DNA of 44,156 bases from Planctomycetota bacterium (GTDB taxonomy: Bacteria > Planctomycetota > UBA8108 > UBA1146): NCBI GenBank assembly GCA_013911165.1, contig JACETR010000016.1:1-44156 (forward strand), given 5' to 3'. A program made the position numbers and the translations under genes. Shown one piece after another: positions 9,519 to 17,799 of this stretch. Under the pieces are notes generated by a model. That model made no database searches. It had not been told where the DNA came from and was given only the letters and a program-made list of their open reading frames with translations. Each line of letters opens with the position of its first letter. Positions within the stretch are counted from its first letter, which is position 1.

Positions 9519-11719
9519 TTGCAGTCGAGATTGTCGGCGGTGGGGTCTTGCCCGGCATTGGGGTAAGGAGCCGAAGGCAGGGGGCCTGTGCCGAAGAGGA
9601 AGTTCAGCAGCATTACCGGGTCAGCAATATTGATGGCTCCCGAGTCATTGCAATCCATCGCATCCGTGCAGGTGGTCGCAAAGGACGCAAACAGATAACT
9701 CAGCACGTTGATGGCATCCGATATGGTGATGTTTCCACCCAGATCAGCATCACAGCGGATAAACGGCCTCGGGATCGTGAGATCGCAAGTCGCCTCTGGG
9801 GAGTTCACCCCCAGTACATTTCCAGTCACGGAGTACTGCATTGCTCCGGAAACGGGCATTGGGTCCGTGTAGGTCAACTGATCACCAGCAATGGTCGTCA
9901 ACGGCAATCCGTTACGAGTGATGCTGATCCAGTCGTATGCGGCACCATTGGTCCAACTCAGAACCGCTTCCGGATCGTCAAAAACGCAGGCGAGGTTGGT
10001 AATGGCGGGGGCAAGATTGGGGAATTCAAAGTTCAGAGTGGTTCCCTGTGAAACAGCCAGGTTGAGTTCCGTAAGATCTGTCAACCCTGTTCCAGGAGGA
10101 GCCGTTGCGGTCACCGACCAAATCCCCTCAGTCAATGCGAGAGAAAACACACCGCCCGAATGAGTGGTGGTTGTTCCCCAAGGCGGGGTAGAACCGCTCG
10201 CCACGTCTACAGCGGTGATCAGGATTCCATCCAGTCCCACGCCCGTACTGGTGACACTGCCTGACAAGGTTGCAGCCGGGCTCAGTACAAGTGCTCCCAG
10301 ATTCCTTGCCGAGTAGCACTCTACATTCTCCATGAAGAAGGGACCCAGGCCGCTGGAAGCAGGGGGGGTAAAGGTCAAGTTGTAGTCATTGGTGTGAACA
10401 TTCGCGCTGAAGTTGCCAGCTTGATTTCCATTTTCATGAAGAGTCTCGTAGATCTGCCCCGTATCGAACATGTAAAACTCCACGTCGACTGATGGAACCG
10501 GATTCCCCAGAGAGTCGGTGAAGGAGCCGCTGACGGTCACACCGTCATCAAGAATGATCTGGCCAATGCTGACGGGGCTGACAGGAGCAATCGACAGCTG
10601 GATCTGTTTGGAGACCCGGACCGGTCCTGTCAGAGGGGGATCCACTTCGAGAATGAGGTTTCCTTCTGGAAGAAGAAGGTCGAATGAACCCGTGGCATCC
10701 GTGGTATCAGAAGAAACATAGATGGGCAGACCCGTCGCCGCGTACTTGGCGTCAAAATCTGCTCCGACGATCAACTCTCCTGCAGAACCCGCTACGGTCC
10801 CTTGTACGCGGTAACCCATCGGCATGACGATGGTTCCCAAGTTGAGGTTGGAGAAAATTGAAAGGTCTGCAAATTCGTGGTTCACCCTTTCGATACCGGG
10901 TGTCGGGCTCACATCCCTGTGACGGACAGTAAAGATCCCTTCGGGAACGACGACGCTGAAGGCTCCTTGCAGGTCGGTATCATCATTGAAAAGTTCCACC
11001 GTGACCCCTGCGGAATCGTAGAGATTCATGTCGATACCTGGCAGTGGCACCCCATCTTCATCGACAACCAAACCTGTCAGGGTATGAGCGATGAGCATTT
11101 CGACGATTCCCATGTCCGTGCTGCCGAAAAGAAGACCCAAATCCTCTTCAATGGGAAACACCGCAGCATCCAGAGCGGTATCCGCAAATGTGATTCTGTA
11201 TTCGTCAATGATCGCAGGAATGGCGACAGAAAACTCACCGAGAGAATTGGTTTCGTCACCAACGAGATCAAGCCAGCCCGCTTGGTCTGCACGAATGTCG
11301 ATATCCACACCGGATACGGGAGTACCGGCAGTATTGACCACCGTACCTGAGATCAACCACCCTGAAGCCAGGGCATGGGGCCCAACATTCAGGTCACCGT
11401 TGAGGTTGATGTCGATTTCGTCCGGAAGGTGGGCGGTGATGGGCTCAAACTGAAGTATGTAATTTCCTGCAGCAATGGTGGTGTTGATGGAGATCAGATA
11501 GCTGCCGTCGATCGCAGATGTGTCGCCTGTGATGGGGATCACTGTGGCAGGTGAGAGTGGATCGATCAAATCCAGATCGACACCGGAAATGGGGTTTCCT
11601 ACCGCATCGACCACGGTGCCGCTAATTGTCCAGTTTTGGGCATACAGAATTCCGGTCGTCAGAAACAACCAGAGGTTCACCGAGATGTAGACGATTCGGA
11701 GGAGGTGGGGGACCTTCAT
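9515..11719 (-). CDS. Secreted carboxypeptidase-regulatory-like repeat protein with FN3-like unit and dockerin-like tail
   Basis: About 734 residues from the ATG at 11717-11719, chosen because AGAGGA lies a few bases upstream; a frame-open start 13 codons earlier has no such site. A signal peptide ends near LYAQ. Six Ig-like repeats of about 85-90 residues follow. Each opens with a motif such as ISGTVVDAVGNPISGVDLDL or LTGLVVDEDGVPLPGIDMNL, the pattern of CarboxypepD_reg/CNA-B-like domains. Next comes one FN3-like unit (LSWTNGAAYDWISITRNG) of the kind repeated in the subtilase. The C-terminal tail of about 80 residues (FIRCDADLGG ... NIADPVMLLNFLFGTG) is dockerin-like, but its first loop is degenerate, with D-A-D-L-G-G instead of D-x-N-x-D-G. 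No catalytic site is seen. A structural or adhesive extracellular role is inferred. Confidence 0.85.
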   Translation of the reverse strand: MKVPHLLRIVYISVNLWLFLTTGILYAQNWTISGTVVDAVGNPISGVDLDLIDPLSPATVIPITGDTSAIDGSYLISINTTIAAGNYILQFEPITAHLPDEIDINLNGDLNVGPHALASGWLISGTVVNTAGTPVSGVDIDIRADQAGWLDLVGDETNSLGEFSVAIPAIIDEYRITFADTALDAAVFPIEEDLGLLFGSTDMGIVEMLIAHTLTGLVVDEDGVPLPGIDMNLYDSAGVTVELFNDDTDLQGAFSVVVPEGIFTVRHRDVSPTPGIERVNHEFADLSIFSNLNLGTIVMPMGYRVQGTVAGSAGELIVGADFDAKYAATGLPIYVSSDTTDATGSFDLLLPEGNLILEVDPPLTGPVRVSKQIQLSIAPVSPVSIGQIILDDGVTVSGSFTDSLGNPVPSVDVEFYMFDTGQIYETLHENGNQAGNFSANVHTNDYNLTFTPPASSGLGPFFMENVECYSARNLGALVLSPAATLSGSVTSTGVGLDGILITAVDVASGSTPPWGTTTTHSGGVFSLALTEGIWSVTATAPPGTGLTDLTELNLAVSQGTTLNFEFPNLAPAITNLACVFDDPEAVLSWTNGAAYDWISITRNGLPLTTIAGDQLTYTDPMPVSGAMQYSVTGNVLGVNSPEATCDLTIPRPFIRCDADLGGNITISDAINVLSYLFASFATTCTDAMDCNDSGAINIADPVMLLNFLFGTGPLPSAPYPNAGQDPTADNLDCN

Positions 11720-11802
11720 GGAATCCTCTTCTTGTGCGGACAGCGGGTGGATCAACAACGTGGAGACGAGCCTGGGGAATCAATCAGCCTCTCCAAGACC
11801 TT

Positions 11803-11832
11803 TAGAAAGGTCCCGTCTAGAAGGGTCCCGTC
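11803..11832. repeat. Tandem 15-bp direct repeat
   Basis: TAGAAAGGTCCCGTC at 11803-11817 is followed immediately by TAGAAGGGTCCCGTC at 11818-11832, with one mismatch. It lies about 85 bp upstream of the repeat-protein start. A recent slippage duplication or a paired binding site are both possible. Confidence 0.6.
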
Positions 11833-11862
11833 TCTCCGATTAATGATACTTTACTAGCAGGC

Positions 11863-11890
11863 TTTGTAAACCTTACAAAATGGGTATACT
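11863..11890 (+). promoter_or_regulatory. Candidate promoter/operator upstream of the nuclease
   Basis: The perfect palindrome TTTGTAA-ACC-TTACAAA (11863-11879) overlaps a -35-like TTGTAA and is followed by TATACT (11885-11890). The spacing is 15-16 bp depending on the -35 register, which is short. The nuclease ATG lies about 176 bp downstream. An operator overlapping a promoter is an inference from symmetry. Confidence 0.35.
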
Positions 11891-12066
11891 TTCTATTTGT
11901 TAGTCTAGTCACTTCAGGGAGTCCTGTTCCGGTCGATGAGGGCTGGTTGTTGTGTAAAATAGTTCCAGAGGGTTTGTTGGCCAAATTATGCCAGCCCTGA
12001 CCCCCTGAAGATTTTCCCGCCAGACAGAAGATTGTTCCGGAAACGAAGGACGAAGGGATCGCAAGC

Positions 12067-14022
12067 ATGGGCTTTGTTTTCAAGACATGCAGACTCTCGT
12101 TAATGGTGGGATTCATCGGGCTTCTGGGGTGGAATGCTGCCTTCGCGGATCCTCCTCCGGGGTACTACTCGTCCGCCAACGGATTGACCGGAGAGTCCCT
12201 CAGGCTCGCTCTTCACGGGATCGTGGATGATCATCAGCGAATTCCCTATACCAGTTCGGCTACCGACACCTGGGATGTTCTGGGGATCAGTGAACAAGAC
12301 CCGAACAATCCCTCCAGAGTGATTACCGTCTACCGAAACACTTCTGTTTTATGGACCGAGCAAAATACCAGTATCGGTTGGAATCGGGAGCACACATGGC
12401 CCTCTTCCTTCGGATACACCAATGACAACGGCTGCAATTACCCCTACTCCGATTTGCATCAGTTGAGAGCCGCCAGTCCGAGTTACAACTCTGCCAGAGG
12501 AAACAGACCCTACGATTGGTGCACTTCCGCCAACTGTGAATCCTTTGTTGCAGAGGGAACAGCCTTTTCAAATTTCGCCAGTGGCTTCGGCAGCACGGGT
12601 TCATGGGAGACATGGGAAGACAGACGCGGGGATGTTGCCCGCAACATCTTCTACATGGACATGCGCTATGAGGGTGGAAACCACTCGATCACCGGGTGCA
12701 GCGAGCCCGATCTGCGAATCACCGACAACCGTAACCTGATCGTTTCCAACACGAATCAGAATCAGTCTATTGCCTATATGGGACTGCTTTCAGTTCTCCT
12801 CGAATGGCATTTGGAGGATCCGGTCAGTGTTGCTGAGCAGAATCGCAATGACGTGATTTTTGGTTATCAGGGGAATCGGAATCCCTTCATCGACCACCCC
12901 GAATTCGTTTGTCAGATTTGGGCTTGCCCGACCACTGACACCACTCCGCCTGCAGCTCCGGCAACGCCTTTGGTTACGGCGGCCACCTGTGAGCTGATTC
13001 TGGATTGGGCCGACAATACCGAAGCGGATCTGGCAAGCTACACCGTCTATCGCTCGACTGCTTCCACAGGCCCCTTCACTGCCGTGGGGAGTACTTCTCT
13101 CAGTGCATTCTCGGACACCACCGTCACCGGTGGTGTGGCCTATCACTACCAGGTAACAGCGGCGGATCTCTCGGGAAATCAGAGTTCTGCCAGTGCCTCT
13201 GCTTCAGGAACCGCCATTACGGGTGCTGCATGCGGGGGCAATCCACCCAACCCGGGAGACGTGAATCTGGTGATATCAGAATTGATGGCCAATCCCCAAG
13301 CGGTGGGTGATTCCACGGGCGAGTGGTTGGAAATCTTCAACAGGGGAGCGGATGCGGTCGACCTCAATGGCTGGACTCTGAGGGATGATGATACCGATTT
13401 TCATCTGATCACCGCACCCGGTGGTCTGGTCATTCCTCCATTGGGTTTTCTGGTCTTTGCCAGATCCGGTGATGTGACAGTCAATGGCGGAGTGAGTGCG
13501 GACTATATCTACAGCTCGTTCATATTGGCCAACAGTGTCGATGAAGTGGTTCTTCTGGATGATCAGGGGTTGGAGCATACCCGGGTGAATTACACTTCGG
13601 GAACATTCCCCTATGCCGCAGGGCAGTCTTGCGAGTTGTCAGATCTTTTGACGACTTCACCCGGGGCCGCTTCTTCCTGGAGTGCGTCACAACAAGCTTT
13701 CGGTTCCGGTGATTTGGGAAGTCCAGGCAATGAAGGCGGTGCCACCTTGCCACCTCCGACCTCCAATAACGATTTCCTGCGCGGAGATCCGAATGGAGAT
13801 GGAACCACTGATATCTCGGATCCCATCATGCTGCTCGAGTTCCTGTTTGGGTCGGTCACTTCTCTGGTCTGCCCCGATTCTGGTGACGCCAATGATGATG
13901 GTGCACTGGATATCTCTGACGCCGTATTCCTCTTGCAGTACCTGTTTGAGGGCACCGTCGTTATTCCACCACCTGTGGGAACCCCGGGACCGGATCCTAC
14001 CGCTGACGGGCTCGGCTGCTGA
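12067..14022 (+). CDS. Secreted endonuclease I-family nuclease with FN3, lamin-tail and dockerin-like domains
   Basis: 651 residues with a signal peptide ending near AFA-DPP (about residue 27). The nuclease domain (about 28-290) has the endonuclease I/NucM hallmark WNREHTWP (105-112), with His109 as the likely general base of a beta-beta-alpha-metal site, and SDLHQLRAA (128-136). By family knowledge it cleaves DNA outside the cell with a divalent metal. An FN3-like domain follows (about 295-385), then a lamin-tail-like domain (about 395-520: VISELMANP, GEWLEIFN, LNGWTL). The dockerin-like tail (570-651) has two D-x-N-x-D-G loops. The start ATG has AAGGGA about ten bases upstream. Its 3' end overlaps the converging VWA gene by 26 bp. 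Confidence 0.92.
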   Translation: MGFVFKTCRLSLMVGFIGLLGWNAAFADPPPGYYSSANGLTGESLRLALHGIVDDHQRIPYTSSATDTWDVLGISEQDPNNPSRVITVYRNTSVLWTEQNTSIGWNREHTWPSSFGYTNDNGCNYPYSDLHQLRAASPSYNSARGNRPYDWCTSANCESFVAEGTAFSNFASGFGSTGSWETWEDRRGDVARNIFYMDMRYEGGNHSITGCSEPDLRITDNRNLIVSNTNQNQSIAYMGLLSVLLEWHLEDPVSVAEQNRNDVIFGYQGNRNPFIDHPEFVCQIWACPTTDTTPPAAPATPLVTAATCELILDWADNTEADLASYTVYRSTASTGPFTAVGSTSLSAFSDTTVTGGVAYHYQVTAADLSGNQSSASASASGTAITGAACGGNPPNPGDVNLVISELMANPQAVGDSTGEWLEIFNRGADAVDLNGWTLRDDDTDFHLITAPGGLVIPPLGFLVFARSGDVTVNGGVSADYIYSSFILANSVDEVVLLDDQGLEHTRVNYTSGTFPYAAGQSCELSDLLTTSPGAASSWSASQQAFGSGDLGSPGNEGGATLPPPTSNNDFLRGDPNGDGTTDISDPIMLLEFLFGSVTSLVCPDSGDANDDGALDISDAVFLLQYLFEGTVVIPPPVGTPGPDPTADGLGC

Positions 14023-16975
14023 TCCAAACCAGGGCGGCGGCGATGAGCAAGGGGGGCCACGGTTGTCCTCCGGGACTGGGCTTTCGGGTGGATGAGATCC
14101 CCAGCCAGGGTTGGCTCTCAATCTCCCTCCATTTGAATTCCAGCGCTATTCCACTCAGGGATCCCGTAGTCCAGTGGACGGTCTCGCGGTGATTGAATTC
14201 TTCCGTCTTGAAGTAATTCATGCCCGGAGCTGAAACCAGTGCCAGTTCACCCAATTGCGAGTTTGTACTGGAGAGGACTGCAGGATCAAGAGTTGCCACT
14301 TCTCCAAAGTTGCGTTCCAACCCAAGGCTTGTCATTCCATTCGGGCTTTGAAAGAGGCCACTGGCAATTTCCCGCTGGGCTTTTTGACCCGAAGCAGTGG
14401 CCAGCACATCCCGAAGTCTTTGAATGAGTGGAGACGCCGATTCTCCCAATCTGGAAGCCTCGAAACTGGACCACCACAGCAGAGCCTGTCCCAGTCCCGA
14501 GGAGTGACTGGAAAGAATCATGTTGTCTCCACGATCTGTCCAGACTTCAGTCGCGGTATGTAGACTGGAATCCGATTCACCGGGGTCAAGGATTTGCCTT
14601 GGGAGTGACAGGGGTGCTGACAATCCACTGACTAATGGTGAGGCTTCATTCTGGATCAAAGGGGGGGTAGTTTTTTTCCAACCAGGGAGGTCTTCGGGGA
14701 TCCATATGGAAATTTTATCCAGAGCTTCTGGGGTCGTCGCTGCCCAATCCAGAGAGCCTCCGGAAGACCGGGTTAATTCCTCGGCGGCATTGCGGTCGAC
14801 CGATTCACCGATCAGGAGAATCTCGAGTTGGACTCCCGCAGCAGCCATGTTTTTTCCAATCTCTGTCCAGTTTGCGGGAACGGTGCGTCCGTCGGTCAGC
14901 ACCAGCAGACGCTTCGAACCCTCATGCTGCCTCAGGTCTGGTGTGATCTGCTGGAGAGCACTTCCCAGACGAGTTCCTCCTCCTGAGCGGATTTCACCCT
15001 CCAGCAGTCCGGCGGTCCCTGAACTGACCGGAGTTCCTGGTTTCAGAAGCCATTCGGCTTCGGTTCTGAAACCGGCGACACCCCAGCGCAATGCGGTATG
15101 GGAAGTGTCAAGAATGGCCAGAGTCGACTCCAGAAGAGTCGTTGCGGATTCACCGATGAGACTCCCGGAAAGATCGAGGAGAATGACACCCATATCGAGG
15201 TCCTGATCCTCCATGGGAGGCAGAGGAGCTGACAGGACCTCTTCGAGAGCCTCAAGAGTTCTTTCGTCCTCGCAATCATGATCACCCGAAACAGCAAACA
15301 GGACTCCTCCAGATTCGATCCATGACCGAAGCTCTGTCAGAGTCTTTTCTGGCAAAGTTTGGCCTTGCCATGCGAGAACACTACCCGCAGGGGGATCAGG
15401 AAGAGTTCCGCTGGAGTTCAAAAGCGAAGTCTTGAAACGGGGATCCTGAAACAGCGACTCCACTGAGGAGTCTTCAGAGAGGGCCAATGTGACCGGTATG
15501 GGGCTGCGGATCAGGAATGAGTTCTTCTTCCCATCCGGACCGATGACACTCCAGATTCCCGGTTCACTTTTTTGTATCGGCCATACCAGAGCTTCTTCTG
15601 CACCTGAAGGGGAAGTCAATTTCCAATCTCCCTCAGGGATATCCCCGAACACGTCGATGGAAGTTCCCGGCGGAACGATTCTGTTCGTCAGTCTCCAGGG
15701 TTGGCGAGAACCGGAAGTCGAGCGTTCAACAGTCCACCCAAGACCTTTTTCGGCAAGGGAGTGCAACCATTCGGGAGGGGGGACCGGGTCTGATTCCTGA
15801 AACACAATCCGGGTTCCCATGGGAAAGGAAACGGACTGTCTTTGTTGAGCAGGTCGTTTTGACAGATCGGACCAGGCCACATCCGTGGTTCTGTTGCCGA
15901 GAAAAACAGCGCAGAGAATTAACAACAGAAATGGCCAGAGAGCGATTCCATTCAGGGCCCAGAGAATCAGGGTAAGCAATACCGTGCAGACCAGGGTGAA
16001 GTGCCGAAAGCCCCATTGGGAGTGGGACACGTCGCTGATTTCAGTATTCGATAACTCGATCAGCATTCTGATCATCAGGATGGGCCAATCGGATCGACCT
16101 GCGAGATCTCCTGAATCCGGTTGGAATCCCCATGCAAATCCGGAAGCGGTACGGCTGATCAGTGGAAGACCAGCGGATGATTTCAGAAGGGGCCTGCCTT
16201 CAGGTACTGCGAAAGCCGTAGTCACCGTCCATGAACCCGGATCGATTCCTTCAAAGAGCGGTTCCCCTGGCAAGGGAGGGTCGATCAGAGGGAGAAAGAT
16301 CTCCTGCCCGTCCTCGCAAAAAGCGATGTGGGGAAGAGTGGATGGAGCTTCGGATTGTGTGGGATTGGGATAGGGGCCGATGACGATGGGGTCCGCACCG
16401 GGATCACCGACGTTGGCCCTTTCGATCCAGCCCTCCAGCTCGAGGGCATTCAGCAGTGAATTCATGGAAGGGGATTCACCCTGGTAGAGAACGCGAGTTT
16501 TCTTGGACGACGGGGGGAGAGCGATAGTGCGCTCACCCTCTTCACTGCGAATTCTGAGAAAGGTATCCGGAGGAGTTTCGGGGAGCCAAATGGAGGTTTT
16601 GTCCCGGTAGGTTTCAAAATCCAAAGAGACTGCGGGCTTGTTTGGGGATTGGATCTGAATCTCTTCAAGACCATCAGGGATGTGTAGATCGAGACGAAGA
16701 TCCCCGGCGATGGAGCGGTTCCACCCGATCTCTTTTTGTTTTGGCGAATCCAACAGCCGGGGGCCGCCTGACAAGAGGGCAAGCATGACCACTGGAAGAA
16801 GGGTGAACCAGTGATTGCTCGGGGGAGCGACCACCTTGAGGCGGTCCCAGAGCTGAAGAGAGGCAACGTTCCTGAATGATGAGGGGCGTTGTCCACGACG
16901 AAGATACCACCACCCGATCAAGAGCAGTGGGATCATGGCCCAAATCCAGTGGGGAGTGACCCATTCGATGGTCAT
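13997..16975 (-). CDS. Membrane BatA/VWA-domain protein (last gene of MoxR operon)
   Basis: 992 residues. The N-terminus matches the BatA/aerotolerance-type opening: PHWIWAMIPLLLIGWW with a membrane segment at 8-24, a second hydrophobic stretch near 57-70, and a double membrane segment at about 328-360. A von Willebrand A domain begins at about 595 with an intact DxSxS metal site, DLSGS (601-605), and later has GGGTRLGSAL and LVLTDG. A last hydrophobic segment and a basic tail end the protein (LLIAAALVW). The ATG overlaps the DUF58 stop by four bases (ATGA), so translation is probably coupled. By family knowledge, VWA proteins next to MoxR and DUF58 serve envelope assembly, metal-protein maturation or stress tolerance. 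The exact role here is unknown. It ends inside the 3' end of the nuclease gene. Confidence 0.85.
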   Translation of the reverse strand: MTIEWVTPHWIWAMIPLLLIGWWYLRRGQRPSSFRNVASLQLWDRLKVVAPPSNHWFTLLPVVMLALLSGGPRLLDSPKQKEIGWNRSIAGDLRLDLHIPDGLEEIQIQSPNKPAVSLDFETYRDKTSIWLPETPPDTFLRIRSEEGERTIALPPSSKKTRVLYQGESPSMNSLLNALELEGWIERANVGDPGADPIVIGPYPNPTQSEAPSTLPHIAFCEDGQEIFLPLIDPPLPGEPLFEGIDPGSWTVTTAFAVPEGRPLLKSSAGLPLISRTASGFAWGFQPDSGDLAGRSDWPILMIRMLIELSNTEISDVSHSQWGFRHFTLVCTVLLTLILWALNGIALWPFLLLILCAVFLGNRTTDVAWSDLSKRPAQQRQSVSFPMGTRIVFQESDPVPPPEWLHSLAEKGLGWTVERSTSGSRQPWRLTNRIVPPGTSIDVFGDIPEGDWKLTSPSGAEEALVWPIQKSEPGIWSVIGPDGKKNSFLIRSPIPVTLALSEDSSVESLFQDPRFKTSLLNSSGTLPDPPAGSVLAWQGQTLPEKTLTELRSWIESGGVLFAVSGDHDCEDERTLEALEEVLSAPLPPMEDQDLDMGVILLDLSGSLIGESATTLLESTLAILDTSHTALRWGVAGFRTEAEWLLKPGTPVSSGTAGLLEGEIRSGGGTRLGSALQQITPDLRQHEGSKRLLVLTDGRTVPANWTEIGKNMAAAGVQLEILLIGESVDRNAAEELTRSSGGSLDWAATTPEALDKISIWIPEDLPGWKKTTPPLIQNEASPLVSGLSAPLSLPRQILDPGESDSSLHTATEVWTDRGDNMILSSHSSGLGQALLWWSSFEASRLGESASPLIQRLRDVLATASGQKAQREIASGLFQSPNGMTSLGLERNFGEVATLDPAVLSSTNSQLGELALVSAPGMNYFKTEEFNHRETVHWTTGSLSGIALEFKWREIESQPWLGISSTRKPSPGGQPWPPLLIAAALVWISSRARQR

Positions 16976-17799
16976 CCGGAGACTACCTCCATAGGGCCGC
17001 GGGATCCGGTCAGTTCACCCAAAATATGGGCTGCAGATGGGACGGCGGTAACTTTCAGGTGGTCACCGCCCCTCGATTGGAGCCAATCCTGCAGTATACG
17101 AAACTGGTATCGATATAGTTGGCGGTACTGCTGGAGGAGCGACGGGTCAAAGTAACTTTGCCAAGACTTCCCACCCGGTTCTATCAACTGAAGATCACCG
17201 GACCACTTGGGGTCTGATTCTTCCTCGAGCAAAAGAGACCACCATTGCAGATGACGGATGGGTAATGAACCGGTCCAGTCTGACAACTCATCGAAGGTCA
17301 ATCGGTCACTGATGATGACGACTCTTCCCTGAGACAGATTCTGGGGGAAATGGGGTAAAATCTCACTCAGTGAAACCCTCTCTGGTGGATCCTTCAGAGT
17401 TGCTGAAGTGAGCGGCTCAAGTCTCTTTCCAAGAATGATCCATTCTCTGTGGGGAACCCGGGATTTTTTGGCAACGCCCTTCAAGAGCGTTCTCAAGATT
17501 TGTAAGGCTGCGGCCCGTTCACCAAAGACAAGAGATGGTGCGGAGTCGAGGATGACATGCAGAGGTTCATCCGCCTCCTGCCGGTATTCTCGAATCCATC
17601 TCTGACGGAGTCTCTGCCACACATGAAGGTCCAAATGCTGAAGATCTTCACCGCTTTGCCAACGACGATGTCCAGCAAAGTCACCCCCTTCTCCCATACG
17701 GAGTGAAGAGTGGTCACCGGGCACTCGGTTTCCCCAACGCTGACGCCAGCGCAGACGGGAAAAGAGGGATTCAGGAAACAGGGGCCCCGGATCACTCAT
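16972..17799 (-). CDS. DUF58 family protein
   Basis: About 275 residues from the ATG at 17797-17799, which overlaps the upstream stop by eight bases (ATGAGTGA) and has GGAG about nine bases before it; an open frame reaches 35 codons further upstream but without this coupling. The DUF58 hallmark is clear: RRWQSGEDLQHLDLHVW (compare G-x-D-x-R-x-I-D-W), then REYRQEADEPLHVILDSAPS, where the VWA-like DxSxS site is changed to DSAPS. These proteins nearly always sit between moxR and VWA genes, as here, and are thought to be MoxR substrates or partners. No membrane segment is visible. Confidence 0.85.
   Translation of the reverse strand: MSDPGPLFPESLFSRLRWRQRWGNRVPGDHSSLRMGEGGDFAGHRRWQSGEDLQHLDLHVWQRLRQRWIREYRQEADEPLHVILDSAPSLVFGERAAALQILRTLLKGVAKKSRVPHREWIILGKRLEPLTSATLKDPPERVSLSEILPHFPQNLSQGRVVIISDRLTFDELSDWTGSLPIRHLQWWSLLLEEESDPKWSGDLQLIEPGGKSWQSYFDPSLLQQYRQLYRYQFRILQDWLQSRGGDHLKVTAVPSAAHILGELTGSRGPMEVVSG

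Larger units (their letters stand above)
11720..12066. other. Divergent intergenic region (347 bp)
   Basis: No gene is seen. It holds a tandem 15-bp repeat (11803-11832) and a palindrome joined to a good -10 box (11863-11890), described separately. The rest is unremarkable apart from AAGGGA upstream of the nuclease ATG. Confidence 0.4.
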
